Assembly: GCA_037951165.1 (NCBI GenBank)
Contig: JBBDHG010000187.1
Span: 2,487,501 to 2,551,500, forward strand
DNA: 64,000 bases
Source: Lophius americanus
Lineage: Eukaryota; Chordata; Actinopteri; Lophiiformes; Lophiidae
Reading direction: 5' to 3'
Made by a program: the position numbers and the translations under genes. Below the pieces are notes generated by a model. That model ran no database searches. It was not told the origin of the DNA and saw only the letters and a program-made list of their open reading frames with translations. Below, piece after piece: positions 8,982 to 18,891 of the stretch (its first letter is position 1; each line of letters starts with the position of its first letter).

Positions 8982-10397
8982 GTAGTCCTCCAGAAAAACA
9001 TCAGTAGCGATGATCGAATAAACACAAGGCTAAACTGTGTTCTACGCACTATAATCAATGCTTTACGCACATCGATAACAGCTATGCTAAACTTTACACA
9101 TGAAACTAAAGTTCTTCCTGCGTCCCTAGAAGTCAGTCAAATATGTCTGAACGAACCCCGACATCCCGAGCTGCTGTTTAACTAACTGTGCGTCTCTGCT
9201 CTCCAGCATCATCATGACCATCTCCTCCACTCTGCTGGCGCTCGTGCTCATGCCTCTGTGTCTGTGGATCTACAGCCGGGCCTGGATCAACACACCTGTG
9301 GTCAACCTTATGCCCTTCGGGGCTATCATCCTCACACTGTGCAGCACCCTCATCCCCATCGGATTAGGAGTTATGCTGAGGTACCGCTACACGCGCGTGG
9401 CCGACGTGGTTTTAAAGGTACTGTTAGAGCAATTTCTCATTTTTTCTTTTCCTCTTAGTTAATGGATTAAATCAGTCAATTAATTAATGAATTATAGCTT
9501 AAAATCAACCTTGAACACTGTTGGTTAAGGAGCACCTTTGCGTAAAAGCGCACTGCGCAATTTCCATCTCCACATCTCCACAGCAGTGACATCAGAGGCT
9601 TTGTGTCACGAAGAGCTCCTCCCTCCCAGTTTTGATAAAAGCAACACATGAGGGAGGATCCCTGAGTCACATTAATGTCAGGACACACAGATGCCGGGAA
9701 GGGGAACCAATAAAGTCAGTTAACTCCAACTATTCATCGTTTTCCTCAGAGAAATTCGATCTTAAAACTTCTAACAGACTTGATTATTGGAGAGGACGGG
9801 TGATTTCTGAAAAACGCAGATCCCTTTCACTATTAAATATTTTGCATTCAACTTCATCCTGAATTATTGTCTCTGCAGGCTTCTCTGTGGTCTCTGCTGG
9901 TCACCCTGGTGCTGCTCTTCATCCTGACTGGAGCCATGTTGGGGCCTGAGCTCCTGTCCACCATCCCACCCTCTGTCTACGTGGTGGCCATCCTGATGCC
10001 TCTGTGCGGCTACGCTGCAGGCTACGGCCTCGCTGTGCTCTTTGACCTTCCGCCAAACTGTCGCAGGTCAGTCTCTCTGGAGACCGGATGCCAGAACGTG
10101 CAGTTGTGCACTGCCATCCTGAAGCTGGCCTTCCCCCCTCAGCTGATGGGAGGGATGTACATGTTCCCTCTGCTATATGCCCTATTCCAAGCAGCCGAGG
10201 CCGGAATTTTCATCCTGGCCTACAGGATGTACAGGAAGAAGGTCCTGCACAAATCAGATCCCATGGTGGACGGCGAGGATATAACGTATCAAAGGTTTAA
10301 TGATGAGGACTTTGACTCATCTTATGGTGCGGTGACAGTGAGTGATCCTAACACCATCATGTTGGACCCCTGTCCCCCTGATCCAACACCTGTTTAA
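8452..10397 (+). CDS. slc10a4: slc10a4, sodium/bile acid cotransporter family member 4
   Basis: SLC10A4 belongs to the ASBT/NTCP family, but mammalian studies place it in synaptic vesicles of cholinergic and monoaminergic neurons; its substrate is unsettled. Three exons join in frame: 8452-8981, 9207-9417 and 9879-10397, giving 419 residues (human is 437). The start ATG sits in a good context (CGCGCCATGGGG). The extracellular N-terminus is followed by multiple hydrophobic helices. Recognisable family blocks are GLGCTVDVSQLGQHIRRP, CCPGGNLSNIMSLLVHGEMN (running on to LSIIMT across the first junction) and SLETGCQNVQLCTAILKLAF. The C-terminus is acidic and cytosolic (DEDFDSSYGAV). Borders are GT-AG with phases 2 and 0. 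The reading frame is intact. Confidence 0.95.
9207..9417 (+). CDS. slc10a4: slc10a4 coding exon 2
   Basis: The acceptor is CTCTCCAG. The exon starts SIIMTISSTLLALVLMPLC and ends in VVLK before GTACTG. It is 211 nt and restores phase 0. Confidence 0.93.
9418..9878 (+). other. slc10a4: slc10a4 intron 2
   Basis: 461 bp between GTACTG and TCTCTGCAG. No embedded feature was recognised. Confidence 0.85.
9879..10397 (+). CDS. slc10a4: slc10a4 coding exon 3
   Basis: This exon encodes the last membrane helices and the cytosolic tail, ending ...PCPPDPTPV with TAA at 10395-10397. It contains the conserved block LETGCQNVQLCTAILKLAFP, which is characteristic of SLC10 proteins. Confidence 0.93.
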   Translation, partial: ASLWSLLVTLVLLFILTGAMLGPELLSTIPPSVYVVAILMPLCGYAAGYGLAVLFDLPPNCRRSVSLETGCQNVQLCTAILKLAFPPQLMGGMYMFPLLYALFQAAEAGIFILAYRMYRKKVLHKSDPMVDGEDITYQRFNDEDFDSSYGAVTVSDPNTIMLDPCPPDPTPV

Positions 10398-10589
10398 GGT
10401 GCAGATGTTAAACATGAGCTCCCCGTCAGATGTAGGGGAGCAGAAGAAGACCCGAGAGTGGATTCACCATTCATACAGAAAAAGCTGCGCTCAAAAAAAA
10501 CCCCAGAAAAATTTCAAAGAATTTGAAAGAACTTTAAAAAAATCAGTACACATGATTAAATGGGTTTCTTTCAACATCAAGCTATTATG

Positions 10590-10965
10590 TTGGTCTAAAT
10601 TAATATACTTGGTTTAGGTCAACATAATCTATTAGGGTTAATTCAATCGAGTTACTTGGATTAGGTCTAATGTAAATAATTTGAGTAGATTCAGTTTAAT
10701 CACTTGGATTAGGTCCAATATAAACAATTAGTATTGATTGAATTTAGTTACTTGGATTAGGTGTAACATAAATGCTTAGAGTTAATTCAGTGTAATTATT
10801 TGGCTGAGGTACAACAAGCAATTAGGGTTGATTCAATTTAATAACTTGGATTGGGTCCAACCAAAATTATTTGGATTTATTCACTTTGATAACTTGGATT
10901 AGGTCCAATGTAATTTATTAGGATTCATTCAATCTAATTACTTGTAAGAGGTCTAAATTTATTAA
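10590..10965. repeat. degenerate AT-rich minisatellite, about 7-8 units of 50-55 bp
   Basis: The core ACTTGGATTAGGTCCAA recurs, with variation, about every 50-55 bp, alternating with a TTGATTCAATTTA-like stretch. Clear copies begin near 10,654, 10,702, 10,751, 10,846 and 10,895. Units differ by substitutions and small indels, so the array is old. A further single unit lies in opposite orientation at about 5,100-5,175. Confidence 0.8.
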
Positions 10966-11670
10966 ATTGGGTTGGTCTTTGTAATTTTGTATGTAAATTT
11001 AACCCAATAAATGGAGTTTATCCCCTTCCCAAAAAAATGGATTTGGCTCAAAAGAAATGCTTGGTTTGAGAAAATACCCATTTAAACATGAGGAAATACT
11101 TTCCATGATTTAACTAAATCCAATCCAAAGAAGAAAGAAATTGGAGTTTGCATACAGCGGGCATCAGGGGTTGACAATATTACAAGACGAACAAAGGAGG
11201 AAACTCAATCAAATCAGTTCATGCCAACTTGGCTGAATCCTGTAAAGCTGAAGCTGTTAAATTTCATGCAAGTCTATAATCAAGTATTTGTGTTTATCTA
11301 GCAAAAATGGAATATTTCATGTAAAAAACGTTGTTCAAGTAAATGTAAACGCCAGTCAATTACATTATTATGTTATTGTTTGAGTGTGTAAACTCTGTAG
11401 GGAGGTGAACCATGATCATCACTGACCCGATGCTTCATCCATTAAATCTGACACTGATCATCTCATGTCTATCATGAAATTAAAAACGTCATGAAGTTTG
11501 AAATCGTGGCTGTGTTACATAGTAGACATGAGCCGGTGTGTGGGGGTACCATCAGTCAGTAAATGACACCAAAGGCAGCGTTTCCAAAGCTGTAAACCGT
11601 GTGTGTGTGAGATTACAAATCCAGTCAAATCCAGTCTGAAGAAAAATGTACATTATATGTAAATTATAAA

Positions 11671-11871
11671 CACTGAAAAAAGGGTTTGTTCAATGTATTT
11701 TTTTTTAAATTATCAACCAGTCTCTAAAAACTGTATTTAAATCAGATATAATTTAGCGGTAGAGCTAGAATTAATTCAAAAAGACATACATATGGATCCA
11801 GACTAATTTCTTTTGCGGGGCCGGCTGACGTGATAAAATTAAGTAAATTCAACAAACCCTTTTTTTCAGTG
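11671..11871. mobile_element. 201-bp MITE with near-perfect terminal inverted repeats
   Basis: The left end starts CACTGAAAAAAGGGTTTGTT. The right end, read in reverse complement, starts CACTGAAAAAAAGGGTTTGT and continues TGAATT against the left arm's CAATG. The arms match over more than 20 bp with one A-run length difference. The interior is AT-rich and non-coding. No convincing target-site duplication is visible immediately outside, so the superfamily is undecided. Confidence 0.75.
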
Positions 11872-12012
11872 CAGATGTATCATGGAAATAAAGTGTGTAC
11901 AGAAACTAACCTGCCACAGGCACACCTTGTCACGTGTTTTTGTGAGTGATGACAGGAAGCCAGTCCCACACCTGACCCTAATCTGGACTGATTGAGAGCC
12001 GGTGCCAACCAA

Positions 12013-12022
12013 ACTATTTAAA
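12013..12022 (+). promoter_or_regulatory. zar1: TATA-like element of zar1
   Basis: CTATTTAAAA lies about 40 bp before the zar1 ATG, so if it is used the 5' UTR would be very short. E-box cores (CACGTG near 11,932 and CACCTG near 12,029) flank it. Oocyte genes are often driven through E-boxes by FIGLA; any such role here is inference. Confidence 0.4.
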
Positions 12023-12057
12023 AACATTCACCTGGGGTCCCCGGTTGGTTGAACAAC

Positions 12058-12702
12058 ATGGCAACATTCGGTGACGAGCCGGTCGACAGTTACTTCTATC
12101 CTTCATACAGCCCGTACATGGGCAGATACCCACGCCACAGACACGCGGGGTGGAAATACAAAAGCTACATGCCACACTGTGGGGAATCCACGGAGGCATT
12201 TAACAACCAGCAGCGCGCGCAGCTCAAGTCCATCCTTTCCCAAATCAACCCGAAGCTCACCCCGAGACTCCGGAAGGCCAACACCCGGGACGTGGCGGTG
12301 CAGGTCAACCCGCGGAGGGATGTCTCGGTGCAGTGCTCTATTGGCCCACGAACCCTCGTGGGCATGAGGCGCAGAAACAAGCAGGATCCCATGACCCCTG
12401 GCAGCCCCGCGGGGATGGGTGCTGTGCGCTACCCGCGCACCCTTGCAGTGTACTCCCCCATTGCCTACAGGAGCGTGACGTCATTCATGGTGGACGAGAA
12501 CAACAACAACAAGGAGGTGTCCTGCGGCGACTCGCCCGGTGACCCGGCGGGGAGCAGTGACCCGGAGAAAAGCGAAGATCCGCAGGATAGTAAGGGCCCA
12601 AATCTCCCCGAGCAGCGCAAAAAGGGCAAATCCAAACAGAGGAGTGAGAATGTGTTGAATTCTACAGAGGGGTCAAAGGACAAGGCGCGCGTGCGGTTCC
12701 AG
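12058..12702 (+). CDS. zar1: zar1 exon 1
   Basis: This 215-codon, GC-rich exon encodes the conserved N-terminal motif and the variable acidic/Ser-rich linker (GDPAGSSDPEKSEDPQ), ending VRFQ before GTGAGA. Confidence 0.94.
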
Positions 12703-14649
12703 GTGAGATGCGTCAGGCGCACACTGGGTTAAATTAGTGAAGGTTTTCTGACAGCATCTGCTGCTAATTTCAACCATAATAACCAACCCTTGTACCTAAC
12801 TATGAACATTTTTGTCTTTACAAGTTTGATTTTCTTTTTCTGGCTGTGATAGTGGAGTTGGCATCAGTTTGGAAAGGTGGTGCATTTTAATAGGAATTTA
12901 GTCATTTTAACCTAGGATCCAATTTTAATTGACGGAGAATGATATCATTACTAATGTCTCGTTAAGTACAAATATCCCCATTAAAACTGAACGGACATCA
13001 TAGAAAACTGCTGCATTCCATTTAACACTTTTTCTTCTGAAGGTGACATGTTCCTTTGTTTGCCGTTTGAAGATAATTCTTGACATCCTGAAAATAAATG
13101 GATAGTTATTATCCAGAGCCAATGTCAGACAATTAAGTCTCTAAAAGTATCAAATATAAATATTACGGCATTTTCAGGGTGGCAAATTATTTTTCTTTAC
13201 AAAAATCGATAACTTAATCAATAAAATAATAATCAAGGGTTTATTGAGCCTGAAGGTTCTCAGTCATTTTTAAAAGAAACGATAGATCACTTTTTAAAGC
13301 AGAAATAAAACAACCTACATATCAGATGCCATCACAAAGTAAACTACACAAATATGGGCGATTTGAACTCAGGATAGCTTTAGAAACTTTTTTTTTATCA
13401 AACTTAATTTTGATTTTTAACGTGGAGGTTATAAGGTCTTCACTATTTCATGGCAAGTTTGAAAACTCAGAATATTGGGGGTTTTCTAGATCTTTCCCTG
13501 AGTGAATAAGGAATCAAGTCCTGGAGTTGATGGAGACTTTGCTGAGATGTGGACAGGCTCCTGATTCAGATATAAAGAGATAAAGTCTCGTGTCATAAAT
13601 CATGTCAGCCTGCCGTCATTCATGTCAACCTGTAGAAACCTGATTTATCTGAACGTCAACATCGATGTTTTGACGTCTACTCTGTATCTGAGAAATAATC
13701 CTCCTGACTGACATATCTTTTATCAGTTTCTGGAACAGAAGTACGGATACTATCACTGCAGAGAATGTAATCTGCGATGGGAGAGTGCCTATGTGTGGTG
13801 CGTTCAGGGCACCAACAAGGTGAGCCATTGTCTATTTTATGAAATTCAACACCAGAATCAGTTGTTTGATGTAACTGTACAATCATCAGGGGTTGGTGGT
13901 AAATAACTTCAGCCTAGGCTGCTGAAACATGAATCCCATATTAAGTGGAAATTGTCACCACTTTTCTGTCTAAAGTCTAAACAGTGAAATCAAGTCTTTG
14001 CATTGAAAGAAAAAAAAAGACTACTTGAAACTTTAGGTTAAATTGAACTAAGAATGGTTCCTATACAGTTGGTGTTCCAGTCAAATGTCAACTCTTGGTG
14101 TTATTTACTTTATCATCTGAATACTAATGTTGCCTAAGTACTTAATTCTAACACGTGCTGACATGCGTTTAAGTTTCCCTTTAACTCCATCAAAGGGAAG
14201 GTTTTGAATTGAACTGTTGCTGAATATCAGTGCTGACTTTGATTTGTAGTTTACAAACAGTCCTGTAAGTTGCATCCTGGTTGCCTATTATGTGTGAAAT
14301 TTGACTGGCAAAAAGTTCCTGCTCTAACTGGGAAGTGTTTGGTGTTCCAGGTGTATTTCAAACAGTACTGCAGAAAGTGCCAAAAGGAGTTCAATCCGTA
14401 CCGTGTTGAGGACATCACATGCCATGTAAGCCATTTTCTGACTCGCGCTGTGCAGTAAAACTCCATGTCACAGCCAAATCCACCAAGCTCATCTTTTTCT
14501 TCCAGATGTGCAACAAAGCTCGCTGCACCTGTGCAACAACACAACGCCACGTTGACCCCAAGCGACCCCACAGACAGGACTTGTGCGGCAGATGCAAAGG
14601 CAAGCCGCTCTCCTGCGAGAGCACCTTCAGCTTCAAATACATAGTCTGA
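12058..14649 (+). CDS. zar1: zar1, zygote arrest protein 1
   Basis: ZAR1 is an oocyte-expressed maternal-effect protein that binds the 3' UTRs of maternal mRNAs and controls their translation and storage. Four exons (12058-12702, 13727-13819, 14351-14425, 14506-14649) join in phase 0 to give 318 residues; fish Zar1 proteins are about this size. The start ATG context is AACATGG, and the N-terminus MATFGDEPVDSYFYPSYSPY is typical. SILSQINPKLTPRLRKANTR and the repeated VAVQVNPRRDVSVQCS are also family blocks. The C-terminus (exons 2-4) is the conserved FYVE/PHD-like zinc-binding domain with its cysteine pairs (HCREC, YCRKC, CNKARCTC, CGRCKGKPLSC). Tandem TATA-like and E-box elements precede it. 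The frame is intact. Zar1l is the paralogue alternative, made less likely by position. Confidence 0.96.
12703..13726 (+). other. zar1: zar1 intron 1
   Basis: 1,024 bp of AT-rich sequence between GTGAGA and TTTTATCAG. No gene or clear repeat is seen inside it. Confidence 0.85.
13727..13819 (+). CDS. zar1: zar1 exon 2
   Basis: This exon encodes FLEQKYGYYHCRECNLRWES and continues AYVWCVQGTNK, the start of the zinc-binding C-terminal domain. It is 93 nt in phase 0. Confidence 0.95.
13820..14350 (+). other. zar1: zar1 intron 2
   Basis: 531 bp between GTGAGC and GTGTTCCAG. No feature was recognised inside it. Confidence 0.85.
14351..14425 (+). CDS. zar1: zar1 exon 3
   Basis: This exon encodes VYFKQYCRKCQKEFNPYRVE and continues DITCH, the second cysteine pair of the domain. 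It is 75 nt with donor GTAAGC. Confidence 0.95.
14506..14649 (+). CDS. zar1: zar1 exon 4
   Basis: This exon encodes MCNKARCTCATTQRHVDPKR and ends CESTFSFKYIV with TGA at 14647-14649. It completes the cysteine-rich domain. Confidence 0.95.
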   Translation: MCNKARCTCATTQRHVDPKRPHRQDLCGRCKGKPLSCESTFSFKYIV

Positions 14650-14823
14650 GAGGATCTGAACTGAACCAGTCCCTGATCGCATCCACATGACCTGAGGGGT
14701 CGTCATCAACCCGGCGCCATTGCATGAGCAGATGCAATTATGGCGTCTCCAACACGTTTCAAATCTTAGTTTCATGCCTGTTTGTGTTGATGGAATTAAT
14801 GGCAAGCACCAAATGCTTGATGT

Positions 14824-14829
14824 AATAAA
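14824..14829 (+). terminator. zar1: zar1 poly(A) signal
   Basis: AATAAA lies 175 bp after the zar1 stop, giving a short 3' UTR. Confidence 0.75.
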
Positions 14830-14849
14830 AGGCTACATTGCACCCTGGG

Positions 14850-15840
14850 CTGATGCATTCTTTACACAATCACAGCTTCCATAAGTGGAAACTAAAGCTG
14901 TAGTCTCATTTACATCTAAATATCTCAGAAGACCAAGTCTAAATATGGACGTTTACATTTGCCATCACAAGTGTAAAACCTCTTCAAATATTTCAGAGTT
15001 CATTCCAGTTTACTGAAGCTGGTTACATCTGTATGCAGCCGAGTGTTTGACGCTCCTCTGCTAAGAACCGGAGGTACAGCTAATGACTGTCCTGTGACCC
15101 GGCGCTGATCAACTTCAGCCGGGGAACACAGGCAGCGCCGTGGTTTATGTAGTAGGGCGTAATAGATTTACATGCAGTGCTACTCTGGGTTCAGGAGGAT
15201 CATCAAACCCTGTAGGTTGAAGAATAGATCTCCCATGATGACTGAGGTAAAGACGCTTTTTAATATGGGAAGAATACAGATGGCATCTTAAATCAGACTC
15301 AAGTCTAAGTTTTGACCACCTTCAGTCTGTTAGTTCCACATGGATTTAAAAAGGAACAATTTCCCTGAAGGCGTCTGGGCAGTGAGACTCTACCTGTAAA
15401 CTCAACTTGTCAACAGCCTTTGACTTAAATCAGTTTCTAATACACCTATAATTTAAAAGTACTTATTTAGTCATGACCAACTTGCCTCAACCCGATTATC
15501 CCATGACATTAAGTTCTACTTTTTAAGTTCTGCTTTACATTTATAATCCCCTTTTCTAATACCGTTTGTCCCCTCTGGAAAGTCTGTAGTGTGAGATTAC
15601 TATCGAGTCTATTCAGTCGCAAGTTTGTAGAAACACAACATCCATCGCAACAGGCTCAACCTCAGCTTAAGGATCCATTAGGGGTCAGCATTTACGTCCT
15701 TTCATTTAAGATGTTGCTGTACATGCTGAGTGAAGAACTCGTGCAAACGATCCAATCAAGGCAGACAGCCGCTCACCCCGAGCCGGGATCTGCTCATTTG
15801 TTTCCATGTTCTTACTCATGTAGGAATTTCATCACAACTC
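14850..15840. other. zar1-fryl spacer, left part
   Basis: About 1 kb between the zar1 poly(A) signal and a Tc1-like remnant. No coding or RNA feature was recognised. Confidence 0.5.
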
Positions 15841-16810
15841 ATGTGACCCAGGAGTGTGTTTGAGCCCCACTTGCCAAATGGACCTCCTGAAAATGTCCGG
15901 GCATGCTCATCTCCTGATGAGATGGAGGATGGTGTCCTAAGGGATCTCCTCCCAGACCTGGATCAGGGCTCAAGGATGAAACTTAGACCTAACAACAGTC
16001 AGGGTACAGTTGGCTAGCTCATGGAGGTCTGCGAGACCATCCAAGGATCTATCTCCCCAGACAATCACTGACCCAACAACAAACCAGTCTGCTGGATAAG
16101 GATGCAGCAGCATTACGTTCTCCACAGCGTCTGCCTCATGACCTCAGTTTGAACCCGCTCTCACCTTTGTAGAGAACAGGCCCCCAATGGAGAACCTGCC
16201 AATTCTGCTGCTCTCTGGTGAACACTGAGCTCCACAATACTGGGCTGTGAGCACAGGTCCCAGTAGAGGATGTTGGTTCGTCATTCCATCCTTATGCTGA
16301 CAGTTTTGTCAGAAACGTCACACCAGTAGTCCACTGGAGGTCATTTTGTAGGAATCTGGCAGTGTTCCTCCTCACTGAGCAGCAGATAGCAGTCTGGCTG
16401 CTGGGTTGTTGTCCAGCTCTCCTCGTGTAACGGCCTGTCTCCTGGCATATCCATTCTCTTGAGAATGTGCTGGGAGAAACAAACCCTCTTTAAACTGCAT
16501 GCAGGTATAAGCCATCCTGGAGGAGCTGGACTACCTGTACAGCGTCGGTGGGCTGCAGTTTCTGCCTCATGTCACAAGTAGTTACAGACCCCAGCAAAAC
16601 AAAACTAGAGAAGAGTCCGTCAGGAAATAAAAAGAGAAATGGATTGTGACCACCACCTGCAGAATCCTTCCCTTTTTGGTGGTTGTCATGCCTTTGCTTT
16701 TCATTTGAACCAAAACAGGTGAAACTGATTCACAATCACTGAAACTTCCTCAACGGACAGATTAATATTCCTGAAGTTTACCTGGTTTGATGTCATACTG
16801 CAATGATTGT
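15840..16810 (-). mobile_element. decayed Tc1-like transposon, minus strand (second family)
   Basis: On the minus strand an open stretch begins near 16,573 with QPTDAVQVVQLLQDG, an N-terminal helix-turn-helix region. It continues FSREWICQETGRYTRRAGQ and FLQNDLQWTTGV, and later IGGLFSTK-like and TVLRSKF-like pieces, ending near 15,900 with a degraded VWEEIP-stop-DTILHLIRR. This matches, as I remember it, a Tc1/mariner-group transposase family common in fish. Stops and frameshifts abound, so it is a pseudogene. The sequence to about 16,810 resembles its 5' non-coding end. It differs from the 4.9-6.0 kb element. Confidence 0.65.
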
Positions 16811-17308
16811 TTGAGCAGAATAGATAGAAATGACTTGAATAAGTTTGTCTCGGCAGCTTTGTGAACACGGCTTTGGAGGAAACTCTTGGCTAGGACCATT
16901 TGGTGCTTCTCAGATCCACATAGTGAAGAGTTTGTGAACGTTCGTGTTCTTTTGGTACATTCAGCCAAAATAAAGCATAGGGCATTATTATACGTCCTCA
17001 ACTGACTTGTCTTCTTCAGCATCACATGTCAAACTAGTTGGGAAAGTTGTGGAATGCTCAAACACCTGATTACAGGAACTCCATCACTGAGCTGGAGGGT
17101 GAGCAGCTCAGCTCTTTGGGACATAATCAAACTTTAAACGGATACAGAAACAGGGAGTTGAAAATATGTCTGGATATAGTTACCCGTTTCACCATGTTTG
17201 AACATTTTTGCTGTTCAAGGACTGTAATATGTCTAATCTTTATTAATCAGGTTATTACAGCAGTGTGAACAGAAAACCAGGACAGCGCTCATACTGTATG
17301 ATTAGGCT
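16811..17308. other. spacer before the fryl 3' end
   Basis: No gene was recognised. zar1 and fryl converge tail to tail around this stretch. Confidence 0.5.
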
Positions 17309-17314
17309 TTTATT
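17309..17314 (-). terminator. fryl: distal fryl poly(A) signal candidate
   Basis: TTTATT on the + strand is AATAAA on the minus strand, about 1.58 kb beyond the fryl stop codon. It would give a long 3' UTR. Confidence 0.4.
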
Positions 17315-18617
17315 TATCCGGAGAGAAGGCTGGTATGTGAGTAAACAAAAAAGTAATGCAACTCTACATAAAAACATCTTCCAGGTAAATAATATATTCA
17401 TTAAATAATTAAGAACAGCATTCAAATGTACCAGACAAGCAGGGAAAAAAAGCTCTGAGGAATGAGTACAGTGAATGTTACAATGTGCCATGACAACGTT
17501 TCCAGAAAGCGTTCAGATAACGGTTCACGTCCTGCAGTCGAGCACGGCGCCGCTTCGATGAGCCCCTCCCCCTCTGAAAACAGGTAATAAAAGAAGCTCT
17601 GCTATATGTGTAGAAACGCAAACCTCGGTCTCCGCCTCTTGAGGTGTGACGCGGCGCCTCGGGTGGGATGACGTGCTAACAAAAAGATCATAAATGAGAA
17701 GGAATGCATACGGGTCGGCTAAAGGGATTTGGTCCGACAGGGTGGCGGGTTTACATTAGATCTCCCATGCCATCAGCATCATAATGAAGATTGTGGCTTG
17801 TCCCTAAATGAACCCTGACCCCCTTCATGAGACCACAACGAACACCCACGAGAGCCTTTGGGAAGTTTTGAAGTTTGAAGTGGATCATTAACGACTCAGA
17901 CCGGGTCTCGGCGTTCTCTCATCACATCAGCTTTATACACACATCCTGTTTGGATGAACAGTGCATTACACAAAAGTACAAGGGAAAAATACTGGTTTTA
18001 CACTATACACTTTCTAAAATATATACAGAGTACAATAAGTTACGCTTCCATAGTGAGCTGTAGCCAGTCTGCACTCGTGTGCAATTAAATGCATGTGTGT
18101 GTGAGCGTCATCTATTTCACACAGGAGTCTCTAAAGGCAGCTACTTATTTGGTTAAAGAGTAAGTTTTGTGTTCAGACCTGTTGAGGGGGACTCTTCCCC
18201 TCAGAGCAGATTCATAAACAGATAGATTTCTCTTTTTACACTCCCTGATGGTCAACGTCCCCCACAGGGTTACAATAACATGTTAAATATCCTAACATTT
18301 ACAACCTAGGATGTTAGCTCTAATAAAAAATACATTTCTCAAAAAATATTCTTGCAGTGCTTTTCTCTTTCAAGCATGCTTTTTGAAAACTTCCTTTTTT
18401 TGAGCGAGGTTTTTTTTTTCTATGTTTGCTTTTGAATCTCAACGGTGTCTCCTCGCACACGCACGACACCTCCTCTGGACATGCTTCTATACAATCTCCC
18501 AGCCCGGGCCCTCCGGAGGCCTCGGGTCGGTACCATATGCCGTTAGATTCAGCAAAATGAAATCAAAAGAGAAAAGTTCCCACTCAGTCCTCCTCTCCCA
18601 GGCACACCATCACATGT

Positions 18618-18623
18618 TTTATT
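18618..18623 (-). terminator. fryl: proximal fryl poly(A) signal candidate
   Basis: AATAAA on the minus strand, about 270 bp after the fryl stop codon. Confidence 0.5.
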
Positions 18624-18691
18624 GCAACTGAATTTTGCAGGTTGGCTTTAGTGAGGGAAACGATGTTAGCTTGAAGCATTCATTCATGGAA

Positions 18692-18693
<2 letters not shown>

Positions 18694-18731
<38 letters not shown>

Positions 18732-18734
18732 ATT
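18694..18734. repeat. (AT)n microsatellite
   Basis: About twenty AT repeats with one TTT interruption, in the fryl 3' UTR between the stop codon and the proximal poly(A) signal. Confidence 0.95.
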
Positions 18735-18891
18735 AAGAGTCACAGTAATTCCCACGCATCCTTTAGCCCTTTATAGGTGGAGTCTCTCTAGTCCTCCTCG
18801 GACCCCCCTACCCTCTCTACAGCTGAGCTCAGGTCTGTGGAGGGCAGAGGGGGAATGTTTGTCCAGGCTTACAGCCTGCAGTACCGTGGCT

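Larger units (their letters stand above)
10398..11892 (+). other. slc10a4: probable slc10a4 3' UTR and downstream repeats
   Basis: No coding sequence lies between the slc10a4 stop and zar1. Two AATAAA signals are present, at 11006-11011 and 11887-11892, so the 3' UTR may include the minisatellite and possibly the MITE described separately. Which signal is used cannot be told from sequence. Confidence 0.45.
17309..18891 (-). other. fryl: fryl 3' UTR (probable extent)
   Basis: This non-coding stretch follows the fryl stop on the minus strand. Two minus-strand AATAAA signals frame it: a near one at 18618-18623 (UTR about 270 nt) and a far one at 17309-17314 (UTR about 1.6 kb). An AT microsatellite lies between 18,694 and 18,734, beyond the near signal. 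Confidence 0.5.

Noticed and set aside
12049..12057. zar1 starting three codons earlier
   Set aside because: The codon at 12049 is TTG. The ATG at 12058 begins the conserved MATFGDEPVDSYFY.
14251..14805. 184-residue open frame on the minus strand across zar1 exons 3-4
   Set aside because: It is antisense to conserved zar1 exons, crosses their splice sites and shows no recognisable motif; it is a shadow of the coding strand.
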